Source of the DNA: Sequoia sempervirens | Lineage: Eukaryota; Streptophyta; Pinopsida; Cupressales; Cupressaceae | DNA: 64,000 nt | Assembly: GCA_007258455.2 (NCBI GenBank) | Contig: VDFB02193867.1 | Span: 572,235,057 to 572,299,056, forward strand | Direction of reading: 5' to 3' | Part shown: piece by piece, positions 45,960-56,983 of the stretch | Layout of the letters: each line of letters opens with the position of its first letter | How positions within the stretch are numbered: position 1 is the stretch's first letter | Notes under the pieces: generated by a model | What the model saw: the letters and a program-made list of their open reading frames with translations, nothing else | The model's database searches: none | What the model was told of the DNA's origin: nothing | Made by a program: the position numbers and the translations under genes

Positions 45960-46915
45960 CCATGCGACTAATACCATGAGATTACGAAACTATTAACCCC
46001 TGCATTTACTTTTTGGTACTAAGTTTTCCCAATATAACTATTTTGAGACCACATCCTAGGAATCTATTTAAGGATATACAAGGATTTCTTTAAATTACAA
46101 ACTAGATTATTTTATCTTTAATCATGTAGTTTTTTTCCCATGTCATAGAATTATCCCCCTTTAAATCACCATTAATGAATGCTATTTTCACATCCATTTA
46201 TCCGATCTCTAATTCATAAGCTACAAAAATAGATAATATAATCTAATTGATGCAGTTTTTGCAACAATAAAAAATATCTCACTGTAATCAACCACCTCAA
46301 CTTGGGAGTGACCTTTCATAACTAATTGTGGTTTATAATTCTCAATATTGTACCTAAACCAATATTTTACTTGAACATCCATTTGCAATCAACATGTTTA
46401 TATCCTCCACATAATGGTACAAAGTCCCATATGTATCACTTTTCAAGTGTGACCATTTCTTTATCCATTGCTATTTTATGGGACTCTACATCATTCATAC
46501 ATAGTACCTCTTATATATAATATTTTATCAATAGTACACAAAGTAAATATACATATCTAATTATCAAGTGAATACCTTTCTAGTGGTTGTCTATGCCTCG
46601 TAGACCTTTGAACAAGATGTTTTAAAGGTTTTTCCTCTTCTTTTGAAAATTTAGATCTTGAAGAGCCTCAACTTATTGTCTATGTAGGGATCTTGATTCA
46701 ACTTTCTTAGGCATAGAAGGAAGATGAATTGGATTTTTATTTTTTAATTTCTTTGGTTTGTAATAAAATGAAAGAAGGCTTAGTTTGTCTAAAAATAACA
46801 CTTCTACTATATATTAAATTTTGTTTAATAGGATACTAAACCTTGTACAATTTTACACCATAACTATTGTATACCCTTGATATTATGCTATTCTAAATGA
46901 GCAAAACAACTAAAA
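45960..46915 (-). pseudogene. Copia element D: reverse transcriptase and integrase end
   Basis: Minus-strand blocks: VKGYKLW-like end of integrase at ~46860, then CKWMFK at about 46380, VMKGHSQVEVVDYSEIFF, MDVKIAFINGDLKGD and VCNLKKSLYILK, the N-terminal half of a Ty1/copia reverse transcriptase. Almost every block has a frame shift or stop. This is the most decayed and probably the oldest element of the nest; its integrase continues at 48127 and 60937. Confidence 0.65.
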
Positions 46916-46919
46916 ACTA

Positions 46920-48126
46920 TGAAAAACAAAATATCAAGGACACCTCAAGATTAGCCAAAAGAGAGTGATAAAACAATGAGAAGAGTAGATAATGTAAGAC
47001 AAATAGTTTACCTTCCTTTGTTGTTGATACTCCTTTGATTGGCCCTTGCTTGGATTGGTTGTGTGCTCCTTGATGGCTCTATTGAAGATCACTATTATGT
47101 GTTTGGATGTAAAATGCAAGTGGATGTGATTGCAAATAGGATGAGTGCACAAAATGGCAGCATGTAGTTGCAAATTGACTAAGTGTTGGATGAAGTAAAT
47201 GGGCAACATGTAGTTGCAAAATCAAAAGTCCTCCAAATGCCCTTGAGGAGGGGGTATTTATAGAGGATCTTGAATTCTCTAGAGAATTCAAGGGTCAAGA
47301 TTGATCCAACAAGGCCAAGATGAAGGGCTATGGTGGGTTGAGAACCCACAAGCCCTCACATCTTGACATGTGGAGGGTGAAGTGGCCAAGGGGGGATGAG
47401 ATGGAGATGAGGTGTCAAGAGGGTACATGAGGTGGAGGAAGTACAAGTACCTTGCAAGTACATTGGGAGATGGGAAAAATCTTGGGTGAATAAAAGTGAA
47501 TTAAAAATTCACAATGATTGGAAGAATCTGGTGGATAAGACAATGCTCCCAAAAGGTGGGAGTTTGTCACATGTGACTTGATGTGACAAGTCAAATATTC
47601 TAGAAGGTGCATGGGAAAAGGGGATTCTAGGAATAATAAAAGTGAATTAAAAATTCACATGGGGAAGAGAGGAGCCTAGGGTGAATAAAAAGGAATTAAA
47701 AATTCCTTGGGGGATGGGAAGAGTTGACCAAAGTACTGATTAAGATTAATTAATCAGTAATTAGAGGATAATTAGGGGCTAATTAGGATTAAAGGCCAAC
47801 TTGCAAAAGTTGGAGGATGTGACACATCCTAATCAAGGATTAGGCATGTGCACATCCTTAATGAAAAGATTAAGACATGGATTAGGATTAGATGAAAATG
47901 ACATGTGAGGAATTAAATAAATGTAATATTTATTTAATTTATTTGATGAAAAGAGGATTAAGGAGGGTAAGGTATTTAATTATTAATTAAATAGCTTAGG
48001 GATTTAGCAGAATTAAAGATATTAATTAAATAATAGTAATATTATTTAATTAACTAGGCTAAGAGGATGTTTAGACGAAAAGTGATAAATTTGGATAAAT
48101 TAAGTGTCCAAATTTGGATGTCTACA
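46920..48126 (+). mobile_element. Solo LTR, family A, copy 2 (1.2 kb), TSD ACTA
   Basis: Begins TGAAAAAC and ends GATGTCTACA, flanked by ACTA (46916-46919 and 48127-48130). It splits the integrase of element D. Inside are GGGGGTATTTATAGAGGATC (TATA-like), CTCACATCTTGACATGTGG and AATTAAAT-rich blocks, all shared with 16620-17897. No internal domain is attached, so it arose by LTR-LTR recombination. Confidence 0.78.
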
Positions 48127-48297
48127 ACTATAATAAAAAAAAAATATTTAATAGGCCTATTCTCTAAATTTATTTGCTTCTCCCTTAGCACATGTGTATA
48201 TACCTCACAACCCAAAAAAATGATATATCTCAATGAAGGCTTGTGACTTGACCATTCCCCCATGAGAATTTTATCCACAAGAGATGATTTAGGGGAC
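48127..48297 (-). pseudogene. Copia element D: integrase fragment
   Basis: The minus strand encodes VSPKSSLVDKILMGEWSSHK and IIFLGCEVYTHVLREK, the part of copia integrase after CYLINRSP (pattern KTPxExWxxxKP...FGCxAYxHV). It joins in frame to 57677-57696 when element B is removed. Confidence 0.75.
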
Positions 48298-48302
48298 ACA
48301 TT

Positions 48303-49609
48303 TGAAGGGCATAGAAGGGGGGGGGGGTTGGGGTGAATCAGTCGATAAAAACAATTCCAGAAACCTTCACAACTATTATATAGATTTTCAACATGAAGAG
48401 CATTGAACCATAAAAGCTAGTAATCAAAGCATAACACAAGATAACATATAACACTAGATATACATGGAAACCCAAGATGGGAAAAACCATGGTGAAAAAT
48501 CTCACAAGCATGAATATAATAGGTGAATTTTACAATGTGATGTAGGAACCCACCTACCAAATACACCAATCCTCAAAAGAATTTGTATGCACCAACCTAC
48601 TGGAGATAACAATCCCCATTGGAAAGAGACCAATCCCTATCAAAATAATACAACAAATAGAACACCAACCCTATCGAAATACAAAAATAATGGTAGATTT
48701 GAAATTTAACTTTGATATGCACTAGACACACAACTAACACTCTCTCACATTGAGAATGACCCTCTGACACTGGTACTCCCTATTTTATTCGCACTCACAT
48801 ACCTTTCATTCATTACACTTGTTACAACTCACTACTTCATACACAACCACTTACTAGTTCCTTTACAATGCATTTAACATTTGAAATATATACATGACAC
48901 TAGATTAACACTCTTCAATGTTAGCCATGGATCCACATAAAACCTGGACAATATAGGGTGGACCTAAATTCAAATTACATGAAACATGTAATACAATGGT
49001 CCAAACACAAATTTATTGCCGCTAAGAGAAATTGACACCTTGTGCCACCACAGGGACCTTAAATAGGTCCTATCCTCACTCCATACACATGATTTGAATT
49101 TCACACGCTACTAGTCGTTATCACAAATTCATCAAACTTCGAGTGGCTTGATAGATCTTATGACACTTTAAACTTCTTGCACACCGAGCCTCACCTCCGA
49201 AAACTCAGGAAACTGATAGAATTAGTATAGATATACTCTCCTTCCAAACCGCAGAGAAAAAATGCATTTCTAAAAGAAAGGCCAACCATATTTAGAAAAC
49301 TTTCTACCCCAAAGATGTCCTTCTGGATCACCACACTCAGGATGATTGTATACTCAACATGGTATAATCAATACATTACAAATTTGAAGGCAATCATGCC
49401 TCAACACAACATGATACAAGATATGAATGATTAGATAGTCTACACACTGATAGACAACATGCTTCTAAAACCTTAAGTCAAATGACAATTCTAGTACTCC
49501 TACAATATTTTTCATCTTCACATCTGACACACTTGACACCCTTTGATAACCACTATCAAAAAAAATCCTTTTGACATTAGTTTTACATCAATGACAACCT
49601 ATGCTAACA
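48303..49609 (-). repeat. Element B 3' LTR (1307 bp)
   Basis: On the minus strand it starts TGTTAGCATAGG and ends with a C-run followed by TTCTATGCCCTTCA. The part before that end (GTTTTTCCCATCTTGGGTTT, then ATTCACCCC) is typical of the R-U5 end of large plant copia LTRs. 48919-49609 is matched by 56984-57671; 48303-48918 has no partner because the other LTR is truncated. Confidence 0.82.
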
Positions 49610-49623
49610 ATCTCCCCCTTTTT
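49610..49623 (-). other. Element B polypurine tract
   Basis: The minus strand reads AAAAAGGGGGAGAT directly before the 3' LTR start TGTTAGC. Confidence 0.85.
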
Positions 49624-49959
49624 CTTGACAGAAAACAAAAAAAAATTGGGGCCACCAAACACGCCTAAAAAGAATACATCTGAATTATTTCTTAGCAGTA
49701 GTGTTTACTCCCCTTGTGAAAGATATGGAATTCTAAGATCATTTTCTACTTATTTTAGCATTTTGAGCACACTTTCTCCCCCTTTTAAATCAAGGGAAAA
49801 GGATCATCATCACTTTCTCCTCCACTTTATATCAGTACACTACATCATCCAAAAACCCATTTACTAGATAGATTCCTCCTAAGTCCATGCTTCAATACCT
49901 TTGAAAACATTTTGCAAGAGCACCAACCCTTCTTGTGGTGGCGAGACCGGGCTTCCCCT

Positions 49960-50524
49960 CACCCTATACTTCCTCTTGATTCAAGAGGAGGTAGTAACAA
50001 CTCCCAAAATTTTTCAAAGAAACTCAAATGTCTCCTTAGGAAGTGGCTTCATGAATATATCTGCAACTTTCTCCTTTGTGTCCACATATTCCAATATTCT
50101 TTCTTTGCAACCTTCTCCCTCAAGAAATGATACTTGATTACAACATGTTTTTTTTTAAGTGCATCACTGGATTCTTTGAAATGTTTATTTATTTTCTGTC
50201 ATCACAAAGAATAGTAATTGGATCTTCAAACTCAACTTTCATTTCCTTCAAACTCTACTTCATCCAAATCACCTAAGTGTAGCATGATGTTGCAACAATG
50301 TATTTTGCTTCTGCTATAGATAAAGAAACTAATTCCCGCTTCTTACTCAACCAGGACACCAAAATATCTCTAAGGAAGAATGCACCACCACATGTGCGCT
50401 TCTGATCATCCACACATCCTACCCAATCTACATTTGTATATGCTATCAAAGTGAAAATTTCACTCTTTGGATACCACCATCCAAAATCTTCAGTATCTTT
50501 CAAATACCTGAATATCCTTTCCAT
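49960..50524 (-). pseudogene. Element B RNase H
   Basis: Encodes RIFRYLKDTEDFGWWYPKSE, then AYTNVDWVGCVDDQKRTCGG, FFLRDILVSWLSKKRELVSL and AEAKYIVA, the ribonuclease H of Ty1/copia (YxDADWAG, STSGG, AEAEYxA), with first acidic Asp replaced by Asn in AYTN. The end (IKYHFLREKVA) follows in another frame near 50130. It degrades the RNA strand of the replication hybrid in active elements. Confidence 0.85.
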
Positions 50525-50539
50525 CTCCTTCAGACGAGT

Positions 50540-51009
50540 ATCTTTAGGTGCTACCTAAAATATGGAAACCATTGCAACTACCTGCATAATATTCAGTTTG
50601 GATGCTGTCACATACAACAAACTACCAATCATAGACCAATAGAAAGTTTGATCTGCTAGAGAAGATTCATCACCTATACTTAACTTACACCCAGTAACCA
50701 TGGGTGTTGCAATAGGTTTGTAATCTTCCATTCTAACTTTCTTAACATCTCCTTTATGCATTTGTGGTGTGAAATAAAAATCCCTTTGTCCGATTTAGCA
50801 ATTTGCAACCCCAAGAAGAAAGATAATTCTCCTAACATAGACATCTCAAATTCATTCTACATAGCCTTCTAAAAGTTATTGCACATTTCTTCACTGTTGC
50901 CTCTAAAAATGATGTCATCTACATAAACCACAACTATTAGCATTTTTTCTTCTTCTATTTTTATGTACATATTATTGTCTGCACAACCTCTCTAGAATCC
51001 TTGTTGCTT
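50540..51009 (-). pseudogene. Element B reverse transcriptase, C-terminal part
   Basis: Minus-strand blocks: VVVYVDDIIFRGNSEEMCNN with the catalytic YVDD, EFEMSMLGELSFFLGLQIAK, then MEDYKPIATPMVTGCKLS and YWSMIGSLLYVTASKLNIM. Stops break the frame. Its N-terminal half is at 53432-53873; element C lies between. Confidence 0.85.
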
Positions 51010-51014
51010 CAAGT

Positions 51015-51078
51015 TGTTAGTATGTGGTGATTGATCATGCTATACTGCACACTCTTCATGTATCCTCCCCGGGGTCTC
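51015..51078 (+). repeat. Element C 5' LTR fragment
   Basis: The first 64 bp match the 3' LTR (TATGTGGTGATTGATCATGC and on to GGTCT). The match stops abruptly, and gag coding sequence follows, marking a deletion joint. Confidence 0.85.
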
Positions 51079-51482
51079 ATTTAAATGAGTTTAATATGGT
51101 TACCAATCAATTAACTTTTGCAAATGTAAAATTTGATGAAGAAGTTAGGGCTCTTTTGATTCTATGTTCTTTTCCTGAAAGTTGGAATAGCTTGGTAATG
51201 GTTGTTAGAAATATTGTTTCTGGTTCAAATACATTGAAATTTGATGATGTTGTTGGTGTTATTTTGAGCAAGGAAATTTGTAGGAAAAGCTCAGGTGGAA
51301 CATCCACATTAGGAAATATTTTGAATGCAGAAAGTAGGGGTAGAACAAAGGAGAAAGGAAACAATTATGGAAGTTGTGGGAAGTCACGAGGAAAATCAAA
51401 GGACAGAAGGTACTAATCCAGAGAAAAGAAGGATTGTTGGTACTACGGTAAGCCGGGTTATTTAAATAAAGATTACTGATCT
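51079..51482 (+). pseudogene. Element C gag
   Basis: Encodes EFNMVTNQLTFANVKFDEEV and LILCSFPESWNSLVMVVRNI, the central part of the Ty1/copia gag (usual form LLxSLPxSWexlv). It continues to a degenerate zinc knuckle DCWYYGKPGYLNKDY (Cys and His partly replaced by Tyr) after a stop near 51414. The N-terminal third is deleted. Confidence 0.82.
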
Positions 51483-51527
51483 TGAAAAAATAAAGGAGAC
51501 AAAAAGGAAGGCAATAAAGAGGAAAAT

Positions 51528-52001
51528 GTGGTAAGTAATAAATTTGATGAGGATGCTTTGATTCTTTCCCTTGATAATGCCAATGATTCTTGGGTGTTAG
51601 ATTCAGGGGCTTCATTTCATGCTATGCCCCATAGAAGTTATTTTCTTGATTATGTCCAAGGGGATTTTGGGCTGGTTTATTTGGGAGATAACAAACCCTG
51701 TCAGATTGTTGGAAAGGGAAGAATCAAGACTAAGTTGCATAATGGGAATAATTGGCTACTACATGAGGTAAGGCACTTTCCAAAGATAAGCAGAAATTTA
51801 GTTTCAGTAGGGAAACAAGATGATGAAGGTTGTGTTGTTATATTTAGTGATAAAAATTGGAAGGTTACAAAAGGTTCCTTAGTGGTAGAAAAATGTGTGA
51901 AAGTAGGCACCTTACATCTTTATAGAGGTCATATTGTTCCTTCTACTTTAGCTATTGCAGATAAAAATCAATGTTCAAGAATAGATGATGTAGTTCAGTA
52001 G
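51528..52001 (+). pseudogene. Element C aspartic protease
   Basis: Contains WVLDSGASFHAMPHRSYF, the active site of Ty1/copia proteases (WxxDSGAS(x)H), then VYLGDNKPCQIVGKGRIK and LHEVRHFPKISRNLVSVGK, all in the usual order. The frame is open through GTLHLYRG and stops with TAG at 51999, where an active polyprotein would continue. Confidence 0.88.
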
Positions 52002-52022
52002 GTAGAAAATCAAATAGTTGCC

Positions 52023-52906
52023 ATGGATTCCGAATCAACACTGTGGTATAATAGACTTGGGCATATGAGTGCAAAAGGTATGAAAATATTTCATTCAAAG
52101 AATGTTTTACCAGGTCTAAAATGTGTTAATATGGATTTATGTGAAAGTTGTGTGTATGTCAAACAAAAGAGAGTTAGTTTTCTCAAGGATGGGAAGCAAA
52201 ATAAAGATGAGAAATTGGAGCTTGTGCATACAGATGTATGGGGACCAGCTCAAGTATCTTCTCTCGGTGGCTCTCGGTATTATGTCACTTTTATTGATGA
52301 TGCAACAAGGAAGGTATGAATTTATTTCCTCAAACAAAAATCTGATGTATTTGAAACTTTTAAAAAATGGAGAAGCTTGGTTGAGATGAGACGGGTAAAA
52401 AGTTAAAATTTCTTAGATCTGATAATGGTGGTGAGTATTGCAACAAATATTTTGAAGATTATTGTTCCTCTAATGGTATTCATAGGCAAAAAATAGTTCT
52501 AAGGACTCCATAGGAAAATGGAGTGGCTAAGCGGATGAATAGAACAATAATGGAGTGTGAACAGACTATGATATTGCATGTTGGGATGCCTTTAAACATG
52601 TGGGAAGAGGATGTAAACACTACTGTTTATTTAATTAATAGAGTTCCCTCTAATAATTTGGGTTGTGGTATTCTAGAGGAAGCATGGACAGGTAAGAAGG
52701 TGAGTTATTCTTTTCTCAAAACCTTCGGTCGTGAAGCATTTGCACATGCAGATTCTGAAAATAGAACCAAGCTTGATGCAAAATCAAAGAAATGTATATT
52801 TGTTGGATATGGCATTGATGAATTTGGTTATAGGCTTTGGGATTTTCAAAATCATAAAATTGTGAGAAGCAGGGATGTCATGGTTAAAAGTATAACAGAG
52901 CAATAG
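52023..52906 (+). pseudogene. Element C integrase
   Basis: LWYNRLGHMSAKGMKIF ... CESCVYVKQKR is the HHCC region; HTDVWGPAQV and FIDDATRKV carry the first catalytic Asp, LRSDNGGEYCNKYF the second, and ENGVAKRMNRTIME the third acidic position (usual E in NGVAERMNRT is replaced by K). A frame shift near 52315, a stop at 52511 and the K substitution show inactivity. C-terminal blocks FGREAFAHAD and KKCIFVGYGIDEFGYRLWDF follow to TAG at 52904. Confidence 0.88.
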
Positions 52907-52967
52907 GGTCCAAGGTGCTTATTTGTAGTGGGAGCTGTAAGTGCAGTGGTGTTGTCCAAGATCAGTC

Positions 52968-52981
52968 TTCAAATGGGAGAT
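52968..52981 (+). other. Element C polypurine tract
   Basis: AAATGGGAGAT directly in front of TGTTGGTATG, the start of the 3' LTR. Confidence 0.75.
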
Positions 52982-53426
52982 TGTTGGTATGTGGTGATTG
53001 ATCATGCTATACTGTACACTCTTCACATATCCTTGCCGAGGTCTAGGGTCAAGCCGAGCCCTCGGTAGGGGTTCGGGGGAGGCAACCCCCGAGAAAAAAA
53101 ATTTCTCCTATTTTTTGCTTTGTCACTGACAAAATAAAAATTGACTTTGTAAAACCCTAATTTTGTAAGCTTCTAAAAATATTGTAATAAGCGGTTGGGA
53201 TGGGAGTTGTAGTAGGGAATTATTCGCAAGATTGTAATGTGTTCCGCATTGGATAATAAAATCATTGGACGGTTACGGTTTTGTGGATGTAGCCCATATT
53301 GGGTGAACCACGTTAAATTCTCTGTGTTGTCTTGTTGCTGTTATAATTTTTCTGTGTGTTTTATTTCTCTATTTTATTGATCAAATATGCATTTAACTAT
53401 TAGATATCTATCTTCTAACCTTAACA
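52982..53426 (+). repeat. Element C 3' LTR (445 bp)
   Basis: From TGTTGGTATG to CCTTAACA. It includes a G/C-rich part with GGTTCGGGGGAGGCAACCCC, a feature seen in several plant copia LTRs. Only 64 bp of the 5' partner remain, so the insertion age cannot be estimated from LTR divergence with confidence. Confidence 0.88.
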
Positions 53427-53431
53427 CAAGT

Positions 53432-53873
53432 ATCCATCCAACCTTGACTACTAAGCTTTAGGAGCTTGCTTGAGCCCATACAAAGACTTCTTCAATTTGT
53501 AAACATAATCAAAATTGCTAGTACACTGAAATCCTTCTGATTGTTAAATATAAATTTCTTCCTCAACCTGTCCATTCAAGAATGTTGACTTCACATCCAT
53601 ATGATACACATTGAAATTCTTGAAAGCCAAGAGAGCTAAAAACATCCCGATTGCCTCTAGTCTAGCCATAAGAGAAAATGTTTCCTCAAATTCAATACCT
53701 TCAACTTGAGCATGCCCTTTACACACAAGTATTGCTTTGTTCTGAATCACTTCACCTTCTTCATTCAAATTTTTTCTGAATACCCACTTTGTTCCAATCA
53801 CATTCTTGTTTTTAGGTCTTGGGACAAGTTCCCAAGTTTCATTCTTCATAATTTGATTCATTTCTTCTTCCAT
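53432..53873 (-). pseudogene. Element B reverse transcriptase, N-terminal part
   Basis: Encodes MKNETWELVPRPKNKNVIGT, KWVFRKNLNEEGEVIQNKA, LVCKGHAQVEGIEFEETFSL and YHMDVKSTFLNGQVEEEIYI, then KKSLYGLKQAPKA. These are the first conserved blocks of Ty1/copia reverse transcriptase; the Asp in MDVKSTFLNG is the first catalytic Asp. The frame runs without stops from 53873 to 53544 and is cut by element C at 53431. Confidence 0.9.
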
Positions 53874-54179
53874 AGCTTCTATCCATCCTTGTTCTTTGCT
53901 TGCTTCTTTGTATGTCTTAGGTTCTATATTTGACAGTAAAGAAAAATGTACTTGTTCACCTAATCTTTCCAGTCTCTTCTAAGTTTGAACCCCACTATCC
54001 TTGTCACCTATGATCTGATCTACATAGTGATTTTTCTGAACATACTTTGTTGGAGTTCTTGGAACAACTTCTTTTGAGTCTTCAATGATGCTATGAAATG
54101 ATTCTTCATGATCTTCTACTTCTGGAATAGTAATATACTAAATAGTTTCATCAACCTTCACATTTTCACTTTCAACTAT

Positions 54180-55080
54180 ATTCTTCAACCTTTTGATATA
54201 ACACTTGTAAGCTTTTCTTCTTAAAGAGTAACCAAAAAAATTCCTTCATATGATATTGAATCAAACTTATCCAAATTATTTTCATCTCTCTTGATGTAAC
54301 ACTTGCTTTGAAAAATATTCTAAGGTGATTTCGATCTTCCTCTCCATAGCTCATATAAAGTCTTCTTTGTCTTATGCCTAATTTGAACTCTGTTCAAAAT
54401 ATACATAACCATTTGTGTAGCTTTCTCTAGTACATATCCTATAGATTTTCTTGACATAGCATAGGCCTTTCCATCTCTTGTACAGTATGGTTCTTTCTTT
54501 CTGGAACTCTATTTTGTTTTGGAGTTCTAGGGGCAAAGAACTGCCTCTGGATCCCATGCTCCTCACAGAATCTGGCATACTTCTCAACAATAAATTCTCC
54601 ACCTGTATCTGATAGAACTTTGATTGTCCTTTTGGTTTCATTTTCTACCAATTCCTTAAATGCCTTAAAATTTTCAAAAGCCTTTGACTTCTCTTTTATA
54701 AATGTTATCCAAGTCATCCTAGTATAATCATCAATCAACATCATAAAATACCTATTTCTTTGTGGACTCTTAGTCCTCATTGGTCCGCACAAATTTTTAT
54801 GCACTTAATATAATGGTTTTAATGTGGAATGCTCCTTAGTAGGATACTTGCTTCTTTTCTACTTCCCTTCATGTCATGGCTTGCAACTGGTTGATTGAGG
54901 CTTCTTAATCTTTAGAAAATCCCAAACCAACCCTTTTGAACTATCTTTACAATATCATCAAAATTCATGTGTCCTAACATTCTATGCCAAAGAAAAATTT
55001 CGTCCTTTTGCACAGCAAGACAAATTTGTCCATTCAACTCACTGAGATGATAAATATCACTTTTTTTCTTGCTTCCTTCT
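54180..55080 (-). pseudogene. Element B integrase
   Basis: Core at 54439-54804: LCGPMRTKSPQRNRYFMMLI (usual DLCGPM, here the first Asp is Asn: KNLCGPM), DDYTRMTWITFIKEKSKAF, VLSDTGGEFIVEKYARFCEE and KQNRVPERKNHTVQEMERPM (NGVPERKNRT; third acidic Glu kept). Downstream blocks ATQMVMYILNRVQI and TLYELWRGRSKSP continue in another frame. The HHCC region upstream is poorly preserved. Confidence 0.85.
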
Positions 55081-55100
55081 ACAATTAGCTCACTGGTACT

Positions 55101-55409
55101 TTATTCTCTAATTTCACGACCTTCAACACTAAAATATAACTTGTATCCTTTATCACACATCTGACTGACACTTAACATATTATGATTAAATCCTTTGACA
55201 TACAAAACATCACGCGTCTTTGTTTTACCACAATCAACCTTACCAAAATTTTTACCAATTGAATTGTTTCCAAGGGTAACAAAACCACCTTCAAATTTCT
55301 TGAAATTCATGAACTTACTTTTATCTCTAGTCGTATGACTAGAGCAACCACTATCAATAATCCACAGGTTATTATCCTTCTGAGAATGCAATGCATTTTG
55401 AGAAACCAT
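55101..55409 (-). pseudogene. Element B aspartic protease
   Basis: LWIIDSGCSSHTTRDKSKF is the copia protease active site (DSGxSxH), followed by GGFVTLGNNSIGKNFGKVD and DVLYVKGFNHNMLSVSQMCD, the standard order. Open for its whole length. Confidence 0.9.
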
Positions 55410-56983
55410 AGAGTTCTCAGACTTTATCTCTTCAGGAAGCTTCTTCTAGACCTTTTTCGAAACATCACTTCTTCCTTTTTCCGGTAATGGGGAACTCACA
55501 AAATTAGTTCTATAGTTCCTTGCAATGTGTCCAAAATTGTTACACTTGAAGCAAATTACATTAAAATTGTACAAAGGTGCAAATGCATTATTACTGAAAA
55601 AAAATTATTTCTTCTTACTTGAACTCTTCTACAATCCACAACCTTATGTCCATAATCATTTCAATTAAAACAATAGCCATATATTTAAGAAATTTGAACT
55701 AGTATTGTATTCTTGTCTTTCAAATCTTCTTCTTTTGTTCTATACTTGAATAAACCATCATTATGAGTCATACTTTCATCACTTGTCATCGTCCTTTTTG
55801 AATTTGAGCTTCCAAAACCTATCACTTCCAAACTTTCCTTAGTAGACTTCTCTAACTATTTTGTCACCTTTTTCTTCTGATCATCAAAACCTACTCTAGT
55901 TTTTCCATGTGAAGCTTTCTGATTTTCCAATATCTGATCTAGGGTTCTAGTACTTTTATTGAATTTCATTTGTAGCTGTTGATTTATTTTCTCAAGATAT
56001 TTTATGTCTACCATAACTTCTGCTTCAAGTTCTCACAATCTTTGTCTCTTGATAGTGAGAAATTCAACTCTTTTTCTTCTTCTACCCGAGTCTTTAGATT
56101 TGCAATCTTCAACTCTTTTGATACTCTTTATTTGGCTCTCACTTCTTCTGCAATTATGCCCTTCAACTTTTTGATTTTTTTCTGGCCCATAACAATTTCT
56201 CCATAATATTTTCTTCTTCTTCATTGTCTTCGGAACCAATTTCAACATCTCCATCAATAGTTTCAAAATCCATGAACAAAGCTTTTCCATTTTCATCTCT
56301 AGCTTCATCTTCATCTTCTTCTTTAGTGGAGTAGTCTTCTTCCACATTAGTGTAGAAGCTCTTATGTTTTCTCTAACCTTTGAATCTTCTTTGAAAATAT
56401 TTCTTTCCATTCTTTTGTTCAACATTGTTAGTATTCTTATGGGGAAACTTAGCCATAAAATTCCCAACTTCTCCATAATTGAAACTTTGAATGGTGATTT
56501 ACCTTTGTACTTACTAGAACCTCTTTGTAGCTTCCCAAAAAATTAGCTTCTTCTAGATTTGATCCACAATCAAAATCTTGATCAACCTACTTCAAAGATA
56601 CTCTATAAGCAACCTCTTTCCTTATTGAATCTTCACTTTCAAATCTCATTTCAAAGGTAGTTAATATTTCATGCAATTGAATCAACTTTAAAGCATTTAG
56701 ATCTTTAGCTTATTCAATAGCAGAGATTTTAGGATCAAACCTTCTGGGGAGAGATTTGAGTACCTTCTTCACAACAAACTTCTCTTCCAAGCTTTCACCA
56801 AGACCTCAAATATGGTTGAAAAATTCATCAACCCTGAGCATGAATATAGCAATGTTCTCATCTTCTTTCATCTTCGGACCTTCAAACTGAGCTTTGTAAG
56901 TTTGCAACGTTTCCTCTTTGACTTTTTAATCACCTTCATAAATAGTTTCGAACTTTTCCTATATTTCCTTTGTTGTACTTCCA
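55410..56983 (-). pseudogene. Element B gag
   Basis: Near 55540 the minus strand encodes CFKCNNFGHIARNY, a zinc knuckle whose last Cys is Tyr. Upstream, near 56230-56345, lies an acidic stretch (DEDEARDENGKALF). From 56983 to about 56600 come EIQEKFETIYEGDQKVKEET, YKAQFEGPKMKEDENIAIFM, VKKVLKSLPRRFDPKISAIE and LHEILTTFEMRFESED, the Ty1/copia gag core. The first ~80 residues are missing, and the frame opens directly from the broken 5' LTR. Confidence 0.82.

Larger units (their letters stand above)
51015..53426 (+). mobile_element. Copia element C, 2.4 kb deletion derivative, TSD CAAGT
   Basis: A plus-strand element inserted in the reverse transcriptase of B. It starts TGTTAGTATG and ends CCTTAACA, with CAAGT at 51010-51014 and 53427-53431. 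Removing it and one CAAGT rejoins SRLDGYLKQQGF in the minus-strand B frame. Order: first ~64 bp of the LTR, gag, protease, integrase, polypurine tract, complete 3' LTR. Most of the 5' LTR, the primer site and gag start are gone, and reverse transcriptase/RNase H are entirely missing between integrase and the polypurine tract. Confidence 0.92.

Noticed and set aside
16620..48126. Family A LTRs at 16620-17897 and 46920-48126 as the two LTRs of one 31-kb element
   Set aside because: Flanks do not match, each interrupts a different host sequence, and the second has its own ACTA duplication; both are better explained as solo LTRs.
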